DNA from: Ruminococcaceae bacterium YRB3002
GTDB taxonomy: Bacteria; Bacillota; Clostridia; Saccharofermentanales; Saccharofermentanaceae
NCBI GenBank assembly: GCA_900099715.1
Contig: FMTG01000005.1
Location: 1 to 64,000 of the forward strand
Direction of reading: 5' to 3'
Length of the DNA stretch: 64,000 nucleotides
Each line of letters opens with the position of its first letter. Position 1 is the first letter of the stretch. Under the pieces are notes generated by a model that was given only the letters and a program-made list of their open reading frames with translations, was not told the DNA's origin and made no database searches. Shown piece after piece: positions 43,036-53,450 of this stretch. The translations under genes were made by a program, and so were the position numbers.

Positions 43036-44874
43036 TTATACTTCTTCTCTCTTTCTTGCCTTGAGCGCAAGGACTGCACCGCCGGCCATCAGCAATGTTG
43101 CAGCTGCGAGAACGGCAGGACCTGCATATTCGCCTGTTTGAGGTGATGCCTTGGGAGCCTCCTTAACCTTAAAGTTAATGGACAGTGTTCTGCCATCATT
43201 GAATGTTAAAGAGAACTTATGCGTTCCGACAGACAAACCATTAAGGAATCCGGATTTGAGAGTCGTGATGACACTTCCGTTAATAAGTTCCATTGCATCT
43301 TCCGGAACTGCATTATCATCAACAAGAACTCCGGTAAGATCATTCATAAGACCTTCGTTGTCAACTGAACGGATGGCATGGAATGTGAGAGTCTTATCAC
43401 TGCCAAGCTCAAACTCCTGACCGTCGCTGTCAACGAATTCAAGACGCGGAAGCGCTATCTCATAATCAACAGTGATCTCATACTCACCGGATGCATTTGT
43501 ATAAACAAATGATGCAGTGTATGTTCCAAGTTCTGTAGGAGCTGTCTTGCTCTTGCCGTATACAGTATCTCCTCTGCCTTCGTAGAAGATGTTGGAATCA
43601 TCCACTTCTTCTCCTATATATGCCTCAAAATCAGCAACGCCTGTCAGTGTTGCTGTTGCATCACCTTCACCGCCGATTTCCTTATATGTCGGAGCAACAA
43701 TTGTAATAGAAGCACTTGACACACCGGCATCACAATTGCGAGCTATGCACTTGGCTGTCAGCTTACTGCCATTTTCCGCATATTCAAATAGGTGATGATG
43801 AGGGTATGTGGCATTCGCTATGTTTACAAACAGCTGCTGAGACTGCTGCGCGCTAATTGTATATGATTCAAGATAATTATAATCAGACAATACGATTACA
43901 GCGCCACTGCCAATCTGCTTATCCATAATGGCAATATCACCTGAATAGCTGTCCTTTGCTACCCAAGTAGCGTCGGGATCATTAGAAGTAATCACACCAA
44001 TGTAGTTAGTCTTAAAGAATCCTGACAGTTTTGATGACAGTTCCGGTCTTTCCGCAGTGTTGAAGATCATATTATCATGAGAATACTCGCCACTAATATC
44101 AAATTCAAAACCCATGGCAGCACCAAGTGCCATAAGCGTAGCATTGCCTTTGGGAGAATAACCGCCATTCTCGCCGTTGAGAATCAGCTTGCCTCCAGCC
44201 TCCACAAATGACTTTAATACATCTGCAGATGCAATGATATCCTGTCCGTCTGACGATGATGACTTAATATTGATCAGAAGCAAATGAACAATATCAACAC
44301 CTTCAAGATCAGAAGCCGACATCTTACCGCCGTTTTTATATGCAACTGTAGCACCTACATCCCTGAAGTATTGAGCTGATAGATTTGTCATACGAACAGG
44401 ATGATCTGCTGTCTCAAATTTCCATATAAGAACATTTGCAGAAGTTGTATCATCGATCACGGAATCAGCATACTGTTCAGCCGCATCCTCATCTGTGATC
44501 TCAGCATCTTCAGGAACTTCAGCGGCTTCCTCATCAACAGGCTCTTCAGAAATCTCTTCTGTTACGTCCTCATCAACATTCTCATCGGCTGGAACATCTT
44601 CATCTGCTGAATCTTCGTCTGCTGCTTCCTCGTCACCGTCTGTAACGTCATCGGTGACTGCATCTGCATTCTCATCATCGTCAGCGACATCCGCATCTGC
44701 CTGAACATCCTCTTCCTTGTCTTCCTCAACTGTTTCTGTCTGCTCAACTGCGGTGTCGGCAACATCCTCGATTATCTCGTCATCTGCAAAAGCAAGATAC
44801 GAGAACGAGGACATCACAAGCCCGGCCGTAAGCAAAACTGACAGAAACTTCTTTGTACTGCTGCTACGAAGCAT
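43036..44874 (-). CDS. Cell-wall-anchored acidic surface protein with DUF4350/GATase-like domain (paralogue 1)
   Basis: A 612-residue surface protein. The signal peptide (~1-30, KKFLSVLLTAGLVMSS) is followed by a ~110-residue Asp/Glu-rich stalk, then a domain (~150-335) resembling the DUF4350/class I glutamine-amidotransferase fold (VLKSFVEAGGKLILNGE, IVLSDYNY) without an obvious Cys nucleophile, then Ig-like regions. The end shows a sorting signal SPQTGEYAG, a hydrophobic helix and KARKREEV, so a sortase should anchor it; the first motif residues differ from LPXTG. ATG 44874 follows GGGGAGG by 6 bases. It is a tandem paralogue of the gene at 45070. Function unknown. Confidence 0.82.
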   Translation of the reverse strand: MLRSSSTKKFLSVLLTAGLVMSSFSYLAFADDEIIEDVADTAVEQTETVEEDKEEDVQADADVADDDENADAVTDDVTDGDEEAADEDSADEDVPADENVDEDVTEEISEEPVDEEAAEVPEDAEITDEDAAEQYADSVIDDTTSANVLIWKFETADHPVRMTNLSAQYFRDVGATVAYKNGGKMSASDLEGVDIVHLLLINIKSSSSDGQDIIASADVLKSFVEAGGKLILNGENGGYSPKGNATLMALGAAMGFEFDISGEYSHDNMIFNTAERPELSSKLSGFFKTNYIGVITSNDPDATWVAKDSYSGDIAIMDKQIGSGAVIVLSDYNYLESYTISAQQSQQLFVNIANATYPHHHLFEYAENGSKLTAKCIARNCDAGVSSASITIVAPTYKEIGGEGDATATLTGVADFEAYIGEEVDDSNIFYEGRGDTVYGKSKTAPTELGTYTASFVYTNASGEYEITVDYEIALPRLEFVDSDGQEFELGSDKTLTFHAIRSVDNEGLMNDLTGVLVDDNAVPEDAMELINGSVITTLKSGFLNGLSVGTHKFSLTFNDGRTLSINFKVKEAPKASPQTGEYAGPAVLAAATLLMAGGAVLALKARKREEV

Positions 44875-45015
44875 AGGAAACCTCCCCAATATTAAAAATT
44901 AGATTTATTTTACAAAATTATTACATTCAACAACAGTAGCACTTTATCAAAATAAAGCGTAAGTCTTTGTGACATTTGACCAAAATCTGAAATCTATTTT
45001 GTACGAATACGACAA

Positions 45016-45043
45016 CAATAAGACCGTCCCTAAGGACGGCCTT
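45016..45043 (-). terminator. Terminator of the second cell-wall-anchored paralogue
   Basis: GGCCGTCC-TTA-GGGACGGTC on the minus strand, then TTATTGTTG. The T-run is poorer than in the copy at 42979, but the stem and the flanking TACATAGTTCA are shared. Confidence 0.7.
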
Positions 45044-45069
45044 ACATAGTTCACAAGATGTAAGAAGTC

Positions 45070-47106
45070 TTATACTTCTTCTCTCTTTCTTGCCTTAAGT
45101 GCAAGGACTGCACCGCCGGTCATCAGCAATGTTGCAGCTGCGAGAACGGCAGGACCTGCATATTCGCCTGTTTGAGGTGATGCCGGATCAGCTTTCTTTA
45201 CAGTAAACTTGGCTTCGATCTCAGGAGCATCATCAAAGACAAATTTGATAGTATGATTTCCCAGATCCAGCTTGTTGAGGTATTCAACCTTAAGTTTAAC
45301 GATAACGCTTCCGTCAAGGATCTCGCAGTCTTCATCATTCACTGCTGTGTTATCTACAAGAACACCCAGGAAGTGGTTTATGGTTGTATTGTTGCTTGCA
45401 TTTCGAGATGCCTTAACGACTAAGACTTCATTACTTCCCTTTGTCCAGACATATGAATCCTTATCAAAGGAGTACGCAACAGCCTTGATCTCGAAGTCCG
45501 CTGTGACTTCGTTACCGTTGTAGTTATCTGTCTCCTGAATGGAAGCCTTTACAGTGTACTTTCCTTCAGCGGTGGGAACGGAATCAGTATAAGTGGAATC
45601 TTCTGCTCCCTGTTCCTTGTAGAAGTAACTTACCTTACCGTTTCCGGTATTACCGGTAACTGCAGGGTCATTAGGAGATTCGCCAAAGACCCAGCTGTCA
45701 ATAGTTACTGTAGGATTGATATCAGCTTTCGCGATCTCATAATCTACATATGCGATCTTATTATTCACGTTAATGGAAGCTCTGTATGTACCGGGAACAT
45801 CAGGTGCGGTATTGCTCGGACCATAATCTGTGCTGCCGGTTCCTGCATATTCAATATCCGCATCGGAAACAGCAAGTCCTGTTGCCGCATCGAATGCATC
45901 TATTCCTGTCAGTGTAGCTTCTGCATCACCATCGCCATTATAGACAGTAAGTGTGGGGGCATTGATCGTAATCGTTACCTTATTGTTCTCGAGGTCACAG
46001 TTCTTCTTAGTACACAAAGCAGTAAGTTCTGCTCCCTCAGCGGAATATGTAAAAGAATGGAAATGCTTAGACCCATATGAGAAGATATTGCCCATCAAAG
46101 CCTTTGTGGCTGCTTCACTGGTAGAATAATAATCTGCATAATTGAAATCGGACATCACAACAACTAATCCGTCTCCAATCTTCTTCTCCAACATACATAT
46201 CCAGTTCTCAGTATTCTTGACAACCCATACTGCATCAGGATCTGTTGACGTTATTCTTCCAATGTACTTTGTCTTGAATAGCCCGGTAAGTCCATCCGTC
46301 AATTCCGGTTCGGCATCTGTATTAAATATCATCTCATTACTGTCTGCTCCACCGGATATTGTGAAATCAAATCCCATAGCGCTTCCAAGCATTTTGAGGG
46401 TTTTATTACCCGGACCGGAATAATCGTCATCATAAGTGCCCCATTCGCCATTCAGGATAAGACGTCCGCCAGCCTCAACAAAGCCCTTGAGAGCATCAGC
46501 TGATCCAATAAGATTCTGTCCATCTGTGGAATTATAATATGTCTTGGTAGGAGTCATGTATACAACTTCGACTCCTTCAAGAGATGTTGAAGTAATAGAA
46601 CCACCAGTCTGTGTTACAACAGTTACACCACTGATTGAATTGAAGGCGCTCTTAACCGCTTCAATTACTGGCTCAGACCACTGATCCTGATTACTTGCAA
46701 TCCAGATCAGCACCTTGTTGTTGCCTGATGTTCTCGGCACATCCACAGTGCCTGCTTCTGTTGTCTCTGGCTCTTCTGCAGGTTCTTCGTCAACAGCTTC
46801 TTCAGAAGTCTCTTCTGTTACGTCCTCATCAACATTCTCATCGACAGGAACATCCTCATCGTCAGTATCTTCATCAATGACTTCTTCGTCGTCATCAATT
46901 ATGTCCTCATCAGCTGCATCTTCATCAACTGCCGGGATCTCCTCATCTTTGTCTTCCTCAACCACCTCTGCCTGCTCAACCTCGGCATCAGCAACATCCT
47001 CGATTATCTCATCATCTGCAAAAGCAAGATACGAGAACGAGGACATTACAAGCCCGGCCGTAAGCAAAACTGACAGAAACTTCTTTGTCCTGCTACTACG
47101 AAGCAT
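45070..47106 (-). CDS. Cell-wall-anchored acidic surface protein with DUF4350/GATase-like domain (paralogue 2)
   Basis: A 678-residue paralogue of the product at 43036-44874. The first ~50 residues and last ~40 are nearly identical (signal peptide, SPQTGEYAG sorting tail, KARKREEV), while the middle has diverged. It has the acidic stalk (~35-120), the GATase-like domain (~130-320; ALKGFVEAGGRLILNGE, VVVMSDFNYAD), and an extra Ig-like repeat (MBG-like, ADINPTVTIDSW, then EGKYTVKASIQETDNYNG). ATG follows GGGGAGG. The pattern of conserved ends and varied centre suggests gene conversion or selection on the exposed part. Function unknown. Confidence 0.82.
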   Translation of the reverse strand: MLRSSRTKKFLSVLLTAGLVMSSFSYLAFADDEIIEDVADAEVEQAEVVEEDKDEEIPAVDEDAADEDIIDDDEEVIDEDTDDEDVPVDENVDEDVTEETSEEAVDEEPAEEPETTEAGTVDVPRTSGNNKVLIWIASNQDQWSEPVIEAVKSAFNSISGVTVVTQTGGSITSTSLEGVEVVYMTPTKTYYNSTDGQNLIGSADALKGFVEAGGRLILNGEWGTYDDDYSGPGNKTLKMLGSAMGFDFTISGGADSNEMIFNTDAEPELTDGLTGLFKTKYIGRITSTDPDAVWVVKNTENWICMLEKKIGDGLVVVMSDFNYADYYSTSEAATKALMGNIFSYGSKHFHSFTYSAEGAELTALCTKKNCDLENNKVTITINAPTLTVYNGDGDAEATLTGIDAFDAATGLAVSDADIEYAGTGSTDYGPSNTAPDVPGTYRASINVNNKIAYVDYEIAKADINPTVTIDSWVFGESPNDPAVTGNTGNGKVSYFYKEQGAEDSTYTDSVPTAEGKYTVKASIQETDNYNGNEVTADFEIKAVAYSFDKDSYVWTKGSNEVLVVKASRNASNNTTINHFLGVLVDNTAVNDEDCEILDGSVIVKLKVEYLNKLDLGNHTIKFVFDDAPEIEAKFTVKKADPASPQTGEYAGPAVLAAATLLMTGGAVLALKARKREEV

Positions 47107-47226
47107 ATATAGACCTCCCCATTATAGATAATGGTCTTATTTTACAAAAATATTACTTATCAATATACTGACACTTTATTGAATTTAAGCACTATGATTT
47201 ATGACAAAAGGACAAAGGCCGAAGGC

Positions 47227-48714
47227 TCAAAGTCCGTTCACAAGCTCCTTATACAGGTCTCCTCTGTGCTCGAAATGCCTGAAATGATCATAAGAAGTAC
47301 CCACGTTGGACATGATGACCACTTCCCCGCTCTTTGCCAGTGACCGTGCCTTATCAACAGCCTCTTTCATTCTTGAAAGTGCAGCCTCTCTCGTATCGGG
47401 CAGTTCATAAACTTCATCCCCGCCTTCGATCACGAACACTTCAAATTTACGGCCGTCAGCTTCTTTATCAAGTATCTGCCTGATCAGCTCTGCATTGGAG
47501 CCATATATTACGATACGGTCAGCAAACTTAAGTATCGCATCGCCAAGACCTTCATAGACACACTGCTTGTCCTTGCCTCCGCACAGGAGAACTCCGTGCA
47601 TCCCGCGCTCTGACAGAGCATTCATCGTATTGATCGTCCTGTTGGGAGAAGTATCTATCGATGAATTATACCAGCGCACGCCATCCAGTTCTCTGACAAA
47701 CTCTATCCTGTGCTGAACGCCCTTGAATGACTTAGCCACAGCGACCACATCATCGGCAGAGACAAGATCAGACGTCAGCGCTATTGCCGCCAGATAATTC
47801 TGGACATTATGGTAACCGGGCACAAGGATATCATTTCTGTGGATTATCCTCGTAATGCCTGATGGCTTCTGGATGCAGAGATAACCTTCCTCATCAAGGA
47901 AAGCGATGTCAGCATTCTTATAGTTCTCGCGAAGCGTCACACATGTATCACCTGAGAAGTAAGACACCCGTCCCCTCGCGCTGTTCCGCAGATCGTATGT
48001 AAGGTCGTTCATCGCATTAAGCACGAGCTTTCCCGTCGCCCCCTGCGTCGCGAAAATATTCTTCTTGGCACTGATATACTCCGCATAATCATAGTGAAAA
48101 TCAAGATGATTCGGTGTGATATTAGTTACGATAGCATTATCTACGCTGCGCTTCATCCCCAGAAGCTGGAATGATGACAGTTCAAGTATAACTTTATCTT
48201 CTGGTGTGATATTCGCTATCTGATCCAGCAGCGGTGTGCCGATATTACCGCCAAGATAACAGTTATATCCTGCAGTCTTCAGGATCTCATAAACGATCGT
48301 CGTAGTTGTTGTCTTGCCGTCTGAACCAGTGATTCCGAATGTCTCGGCAGGACAAAGATCAAGGAAAAGCTCCATCTCCGTTGTAAGTATCGCGCCTTTA
48401 CGCCTCTGAGTCTCAAGAGCATCAACAGTGAACCTCATCTTCGGAGTCTTGAACACGATATCAAAAGTCTCATCTCTCAGCGGCTTCAGATAATCTCCGC
48501 CAAGAGACCATGTAACCTTTATATTGTCAGCCTTGAACTCTGAGACTGTAGAAGCGATCGACGGCTCGCTCTCATCGTGGGAATCAAATGCAGTGATGTC
48601 GGCTCCAAGACCTGCCAGCCACCTTATGAGCGGCTTATTGGAAATTCCTACGCCTACAACGGCCGCCCTTCGTCCCTTTATATATTTGCAGAACTTCTTA
48701 TACTTATTATTCAA
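47227..48714 (-). CDS. murD: UDP-N-acetylmuramoylalanine-D-glutamate ligase
   Basis: MurD adds D-Glu to UDP-MurNAc-L-Ala. The 495-residue protein has the NAD-like N-terminal VVGVGISNKPLI, P-loop GITGSDGKTTTT, GGNIGTPLL, ELSSFQL and ITPNHLDFH (catalytic His/Asp). It is slightly longer than usual (~450). The start is TTG 48714 with GGAGG 8 bases upstream, overlapping the end of the ABC gene by 8 bases. It is the last gene of the long run from 61030. Confidence 0.94.
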   Translation of the reverse strand: MNNKYKKFCKYIKGRRAAVVGVGISNKPLIRWLAGLGADITAFDSHDESEPSIASTVSEFKADNIKVTWSLGGDYLKPLRDETFDIVFKTPKMRFTVDALETQRRKGAILTTEMELFLDLCPAETFGITGSDGKTTTTTIVYEILKTAGYNCYLGGNIGTPLLDQIANITPEDKVILELSSFQLLGMKRSVDNAIVTNITPNHLDFHYDYAEYISAKKNIFATQGATGKLVLNAMNDLTYDLRNSARGRVSYFSGDTCVTLRENYKNADIAFLDEEGYLCIQKPSGITRIIHRNDILVPGYHNVQNYLAAIALTSDLVSADDVVAVAKSFKGVQHRIEFVRELDGVRWYNSSIDTSPNRTINTMNALSERGMHGVLLCGGKDKQCVYEGLGDAILKFADRIVIYGSNAELIRQILDKEADGRKFEVFVIEGGDEVYELPDTREAALSRMKEAVDKARSLAKSGEVVIMSNVGTSYDHFRHFEHRGDLYKELVNGL

Positions 48715-50455
48715 CGCCTAATCCTCCATATGCTTCATATAATCTGGAGTAGAATCCGCCGCTCTTTATGAGTTCCTCATGCGGTCCGATCTCCGATATC
48801 TGACCTTTGTCGATAACAATTATCTTATCACAATCTATTATCGTTGACAGACGATGGGCGATAATTATGCCCGTACGGCCTGCCAGCACTTCCTTGACAG
48901 CCTTCTGTATCTTAACTTCCGTCAGAATATCCACCGAGGAAGTTGCCTCGTCGAGTATGATGACCTCGGGATCGTAAGCCATGATCCGGGTAATACTGAG
49001 AAGCTGTTTCTGACCTTCAGAGATATCATCCCTGTCGCTGTCGACGGATTCATCATACCTGGCAGGCAGATTGTCGATGAAGGAAGCGGCACCGGTTCTG
49101 CGGGCCGCTTCATACGCTTTATCGTCATCCAAATCTGGTCTGCCGTACTTGATGTTCTCCATTACGGTTCCATTCTTAAACCAGTTATCCTGTGCCACGA
49201 GGCCAATAATGCTGCGAAGTTCTCTGCGCGGGATCTTATAGATATCCACATCATTTATAAGAATCTCACCCGAATCCACATGATAATACCTCAGAAGCAG
49301 GTTGATAACTGTGGATTTGCCGCCGCCGGTGGGACCGACGATCGCGGCTTTCTGGCCGGGTTCGATAACAAATGACACATCCTTGAGGACAGGCTTTCCC
49401 GGTACATATGAGAATGTCACATGCCGGAACTCAATCCGTATATTATCAGGATCCTTTATGACAGCAGAACCATTATCCTGTTCAGCCTCTATCTCTTTCT
49501 CATCAACGAACGCGAATATCCTGTCAAGACAGGCAAAGCTGTCGGACAGTTCCGTGAATACCGAAGACAGATCATTGAACGGTTTCATGAACTGATTGGC
49601 ATACATCAGGAGCGAGCTCATTATGCCAACGGTCATATTGCCGTTGATGACTCCCAGTGCACCGATCAGCGCCACACCGGCATAAATAAGGGCGTTTACG
49701 AATCTTGTTGATGGATTCGTTATTGATGACAGGAACGTAGCCTTCGATGATGTCTTTCTGTAGTCCTCATTTATCCCGTCGAAAGCCTCCACCGTCCGGC
49801 CGCGCAGGTCATACACTTTACACTCCCTGAACCTGAAACAGGATTCACCGATGTATGAAGTCTGTCTGCTCCTGATCTCCGATGCTTTCCTGAATGACTT
49901 ATACGTGCCCGAAGATATGAAGTAAGCTACGATAAAGGACACCGGTGTAAACAGGAGCACATACAATGCGATCTTCCAGTTCAGAACGAACATGATGACG
50001 AGAGTTACACCGATAGATACTATTCCTGAACCGAACTGGTTAAGGAATAGGATCATACCGTCCCCAACCGTCTCGCAGTCGTTGATGACAAGACTCTGTA
50101 TATGTCCCGTCTCGCTTCTGTCTATGTAGGATATCGGGAGTTTACGGATCTTTCCGTATGCCTCATTTTTGAGTCTGGTGATAACATCATAGGACAGTTT
50201 GTTATTGATCCTCAGCATGATAAACTGGCAGACTGCCCCTGCAAGAGCGATCCCTGCGATCAGAAGAACCTTATAAAGGACCGTACCGATGTTGGCTGAG
50301 ACGTTATCATCTATAAGATCGATCGTCTTACCTGCATAATACGGGATCAGCATCGACAGAGCTGCATAAGCACCCGCAAGAAGCATTGACAGTATTACGA
50401 GCCATGAAGATTTTCCAAGATATCCCAGAAGGCGCTTTACAGTCTTTGTCTTCAT
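48707..50455 (-). CDS. ABC exporter subunit with the consensus ATP-hydrolysis residues
   Basis: A 582-residue type IV exporter half: six helices (~15-310) and a nucleotide-binding domain. Walker A is GPTGGGKST, Walker B VIILDEATS keeps the catalytic Glu, and the switch His is present (IIIAHRLS). Its signature is ISEGQKQ rather than LSGGQ. This fits a heterodimer in which this subunit supplies the active Walker site and its partner the good signature. It overlaps the partner gene by 4 bases. The substrate is unknown; drug or lipid export is usual for the family. Confidence 0.92.
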   Translation of the reverse strand: MKTKTVKRLLGYLGKSSWLVILSMLLAGAYAALSMLIPYYAGKTIDLIDDNVSANIGTVLYKVLLIAGIALAGAVCQFIMLRINNKLSYDVITRLKNEAYGKIRKLPISYIDRSETGHIQSLVINDCETVGDGMILFLNQFGSGIVSIGVTLVIMFVLNWKIALYVLLFTPVSFIVAYFISSGTYKSFRKASEIRSRQTSYIGESCFRFRECKVYDLRGRTVEAFDGINEDYRKTSSKATFLSSITNPSTRFVNALIYAGVALIGALGVINGNMTVGIMSSLLMYANQFMKPFNDLSSVFTELSDSFACLDRIFAFVDEKEIEAEQDNGSAVIKDPDNIRIEFRHVTFSYVPGKPVLKDVSFVIEPGQKAAIVGPTGGGKSTVINLLLRYYHVDSGEILINDVDIYKIPRRELRSIIGLVAQDNWFKNGTVMENIKYGRPDLDDDKAYEAARRTGAASFIDNLPARYDESVDSDRDDISEGQKQLLSITRIMAYDPEVIILDEATSSVDILTEVKIQKAVKEVLAGRTGIIIAHRLSTIIDCDKIIVIDKGQISEIGPHEELIKSGGFYSRLYEAYGGLGVE

Positions 50456-52170
50456 TCTGCACCAACCCCCTGAAGTTCACAGAGATGCCTGTAAGTCTCA
50501 GACTTCATGTACAGTTCATCATGCGGTGCAAAGTGAGTAATACGGCCATCTTCCAGGAGCATTATCCTGTTCAGATTCTTTACCGAATTGATCTTCTGGG
50601 AGATCATTATCACAGTGGGTTTGTTCTCCAGTGAAGCGAGATTTGACAGGAATCTCTTCTCTGTTCCGGCATCAAGTGCTGAAGTCGAATCATCGAGGAT
50701 TATAACACCCGGATGTCCTGCAAGACCACGCGCGATATTGATCCTCTGTTTCTGTCCTCCTGACAGTCCGGTTCCAAGAGCATAAACCTGATATTCAAGC
50801 CCTTCGCTTTTGGAAGCGATAAATTCATCACTGCACGATGTTTCACAGGCAGAAGCAACCATATCCTCAGTTACATATTCACGGTCAAGCGCTACGTTAT
50901 ATCTGAGGCTTCCGGTAAACATACCTGCTTTCTGAATGCAGAAGGACACTGACCGTGCACGTGAATCCTCGCTAAGATCCTGTATTGCCGTACCGTCGAT
51001 CAGAACATCGCCTGATGATGGCTTAAGCACCCCGGCGGCAAGAGATGCAAGTGTAGATTTGCCGGAACCTGTCTTACCGATTATCCCTATCATCTCACCC
51101 GGTCCGACCTCAAAGGATATGTCAGAAAGCGAATCATTGTTGGAATCGGGATATCTGAAGTTCACATGATCGAAGACGACCCTGTGAGACATAGAGGGAT
51201 TGTCTATTGTAACTGTGCCGCGGCTTTCGAGAGGTATATTGAAGAACATGTCAACACGCCTGGCACATACTGCTGCACGGCTGACATTGATTATAAGATT
51301 GGCCAGTTTTATAAGCTCCACAAGTATCTGTGACATATAGTTATATAACGCAACAACCTGTCCCTGTGTCAGATTGCCGTAAGACACGTTGACCGCACCG
51401 CGGTAGATCAGGAGGCAGATGCAGATATTGACAATGACAAATGTCAGCGGATTGAGAAGCGCAGATACGGAGCCTGTCTTTTTCTGAAGAGTTTGAAGGA
51501 AACTGCTCTTCTCCATGAATTCCTCACAGTCATCATTCTGACGGTTAAAACCGCGTATGACTTTCGAGCCTGCGATCCCGTTGGATGACTTGCTGACAAG
51601 CTGCTCCATAGCTTCCCTCGTCTTCACATTGAGAGGCAGCAGCAGTTTCAGATTGAGCGCGATGATAATACTCAGCACAATGAGCATTCCTGCAAATATC
51701 AGTGACATTCTGGGGCTCACTGTAAAGGCCATTATAGCTGCGCCTATAACAATGAAAGGAGATCTCAGAAGGAGCCTCAATGTAAGATTGATACCGGAGG
51801 ATATCTGATTGCAGTCTGAAGTAAGTCCCGTGATTATCCTGGAAGAGCCTGTCTTCTCGAAAGACTCCACTGAAAGCCCTTCTATATGCCTGAACAGATC
51901 TCCCCTGACAGCCGAAGTTACTCCGCCTGCTGCATAGGCCGCAAAGTACTGGGCCGTGATCGCACAACCGAACCCGACAACGGCAAAGACCACAAGAAGG
52001 ATTATCCTTGTGGTCAGGTACTGAGTATCATTTTCAGCGATCCCCTTATCTATGATGCTTGCCACAACAAGCGGCACGATCAGTTCAAAGACTGCTTCCA
52101 GGAGTTTGAATAAAGGACTCAGTATTACCTCTTTGAGATAACGCCTGCAGTATGACAGAATCCGTCTCAA
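50452..52170 (-). CDS. ABC exporter subunit with degenerate ATP site
   Basis: A 572-residue partner of the gene at 48707. Six helices, then Walker A GKTGSGKST, signature LSGGQKQ, but Walker B reads VIILDDSTS (Asp for catalytic Glu) and the switch region reads MISQKIN (Gln for His). So its own ATP site should be poorly hydrolytic, as in heterodimeric exporters of the TM287/288 type. The start is TTG with GGGAG 7 bases upstream, overlapping the amidohydrolase stop (TTGA). Confidence 0.92.
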   Translation of the reverse strand: MRRILSYCRRYLKEVILSPLFKLLEAVFELIVPLVVASIIDKGIAENDTQYLTTRIILLVVFAVVGFGCAITAQYFAAYAAGGVTSAVRGDLFRHIEGLSVESFEKTGSSRIITGLTSDCNQISSGINLTLRLLLRSPFIVIGAAIMAFTVSPRMSLIFAGMLIVLSIIIALNLKLLLPLNVKTREAMEQLVSKSSNGIAGSKVIRGFNRQNDDCEEFMEKSSFLQTLQKKTGSVSALLNPLTFVIVNICICLLIYRGAVNVSYGNLTQGQVVALYNYMSQILVELIKLANLIINVSRAAVCARRVDMFFNIPLESRGTVTIDNPSMSHRVVFDHVNFRYPDSNNDSLSDISFEVGPGEMIGIIGKTGSGKSTLASLAAGVLKPSSGDVLIDGTAIQDLSEDSRARSVSFCIQKAGMFTGSLRYNVALDREYVTEDMVASACETSCSDEFIASKSEGLEYQVYALGTGLSGGQKQRINIARGLAGHPGVIILDDSTSALDAGTEKRFLSNLASLENKPTVIMISQKINSVKNLNRIMLLEDGRITHFAPHDELYMKSETYRHLCELQGVGAE

Positions 52171-53429
52171 AGAAGCTCTCCCAGAAGCTTATTGGACATC
52201 CTGTCTGCCTCATCAAGATCAATAGTCTTATATTCACCATTCTCATACAGGATCTTGCCTGCGATCATAGTCATCTTAACGATACCTGGATGACCGCTGA
52301 AAACGAGATTAGCGACGATATCGTTTACAGGATTCATCGTGGGATTGCTCATATCGATCATGATGATATCGGCGTTCTTTCCTTCATCAAGAACATCACT
52401 GTCGGTAAGGCCCATACATAGAGCACCGCCGGTGGTTGCCGCCTTGAGTATCGTGAACGGATCGACAAAAGCACCGCCTTCCACCTTGAGATTAGGAAGA
52501 CACGCTGCAAGGAACATCTCCCTGAAAATATTGAGTGAATTATTGCTTCCGGCACCATCCGTTCCCAATGCGATGTTCATTCCATTGTCGATGAAATCCT
52601 TGAATCCTGCCGCGCCTGATGCCAGTTTGAGATTGGAGCACGGATTGAAAACTGACCACAGACCTCTATTCCTGAATATCTCCATATCCTCATCATCGAA
52701 CCAGACACAGTGGAAACCGCCTCCGCCAAAGTCGTACATTCCCATCTCACTGAGAAGCTTTACAGGAGACATGCCATATCTCTCCCTGCACCCGTCAACC
52801 TCTGCCTTCGTCTCTGAAATATGCACAAAAAGAGGAGCCTCGAATTTGTGAACGATATCATTGATTATCTTCATGTTCTCCATCGAAGTGGTGTACTCCG
52901 CATGGAAGCCCAGCTTATATGAGATAAGATCTCCATAGTCATTAAACCTGATAAATTCGTCCTCGAGCTTGTCTATACCGCCAAAATCATTAACGCTTCC
53001 GCAGAAAACATGCCTGATACCGGTATCAGTGGCACAACGCGCCTGTGCTTCTTTATTGAAATACATGTCAAAGCACGCAGTAATTCCACCAGCAAGATAT
53101 TCGGCATAGCCGATCTTGCTGAGCCAGTAGATATGCTCATCCTTAAGCCTGGCTTCGATCGGGAAAATATGGTCGTAAAGCCAGTCATGAAGATTCGCAC
53201 TGTCTGCAAGGGACCGCGCGAAAGTCATGGCGGTATGCGTATGAGCATTCTTAAAGCCCGGCATAAGGAGATTACCCTTACAGTCTATCTCCCTGTCGAA
53301 AGCTCTGTCCGAAGGCTTCCCCGCACCAATATACTCAATCGCAGAGCCATCAGTCCACAGTTCCCCTTCGGTTATCTCTTTATCCTTCATCGTAAGGATC
53401 CTGGCATTGTAGAATCTTATCCTGCTCAT
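52167..53429 (-). CDS. Amidohydrolase of the SAH/MTA deaminase type
   Basis: A 420-residue metal-dependent deaminase. It has KNAHTHTAMT (first metal His pair), GFHAEYT, HISETKAEVD, FHCVWFDDED and ALGTDGAGSNN (metal Asp), matching the MtaD/SsnA group that deaminates S-adenosylhomocysteine, methylthioadenosine or related purines and guanine-like substrates. The exact substrate is not decided by sequence. AGGAGG lies 10 bases before the ATG. It sits between cardiolipin synthase and the ABC pair. Confidence 0.9.
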   Translation of the reverse strand: MSRIRFYNARILTMKDKEITEGELWTDGSAIEYIGAGKPSDRAFDREIDCKGNLLMPGFKNAHTHTAMTFARSLADSANLHDWLYDHIFPIEARLKDEHIYWLSKIGYAEYLAGGITACFDMYFNKEAQARCATDTGIRHVFCGSVNDFGGIDKLEDEFIRFNDYGDLISYKLGFHAEYTTSMENMKIINDIVHKFEAPLFVHISETKAEVDGCRERYGMSPVKLLSEMGMYDFGGGGFHCVWFDDEDMEIFRNRGLWSVFNPCSNLKLASGAAGFKDFIDNGMNIALGTDGAGSNNSLNIFREMFLAACLPNLKVEGGAFVDPFTILKAATTGGALCMGLTDSDVLDEGKNADIIMIDMSNPTMNPVNDIVANLVFSGHPGIVKMTMIAGKILYENGEYKTIDLDEADRMSNKLLGELL

Positions 53430-53450
53430 ATCTCATAAACCTCCTGTTTT

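Noticed and set aside
44495-44704. Ser-rich plus-strand frames opposite the acidic stalks
   Set aside because: They are the reverse complement of Glu/Asp codon runs in the two cell-wall-anchored genes.
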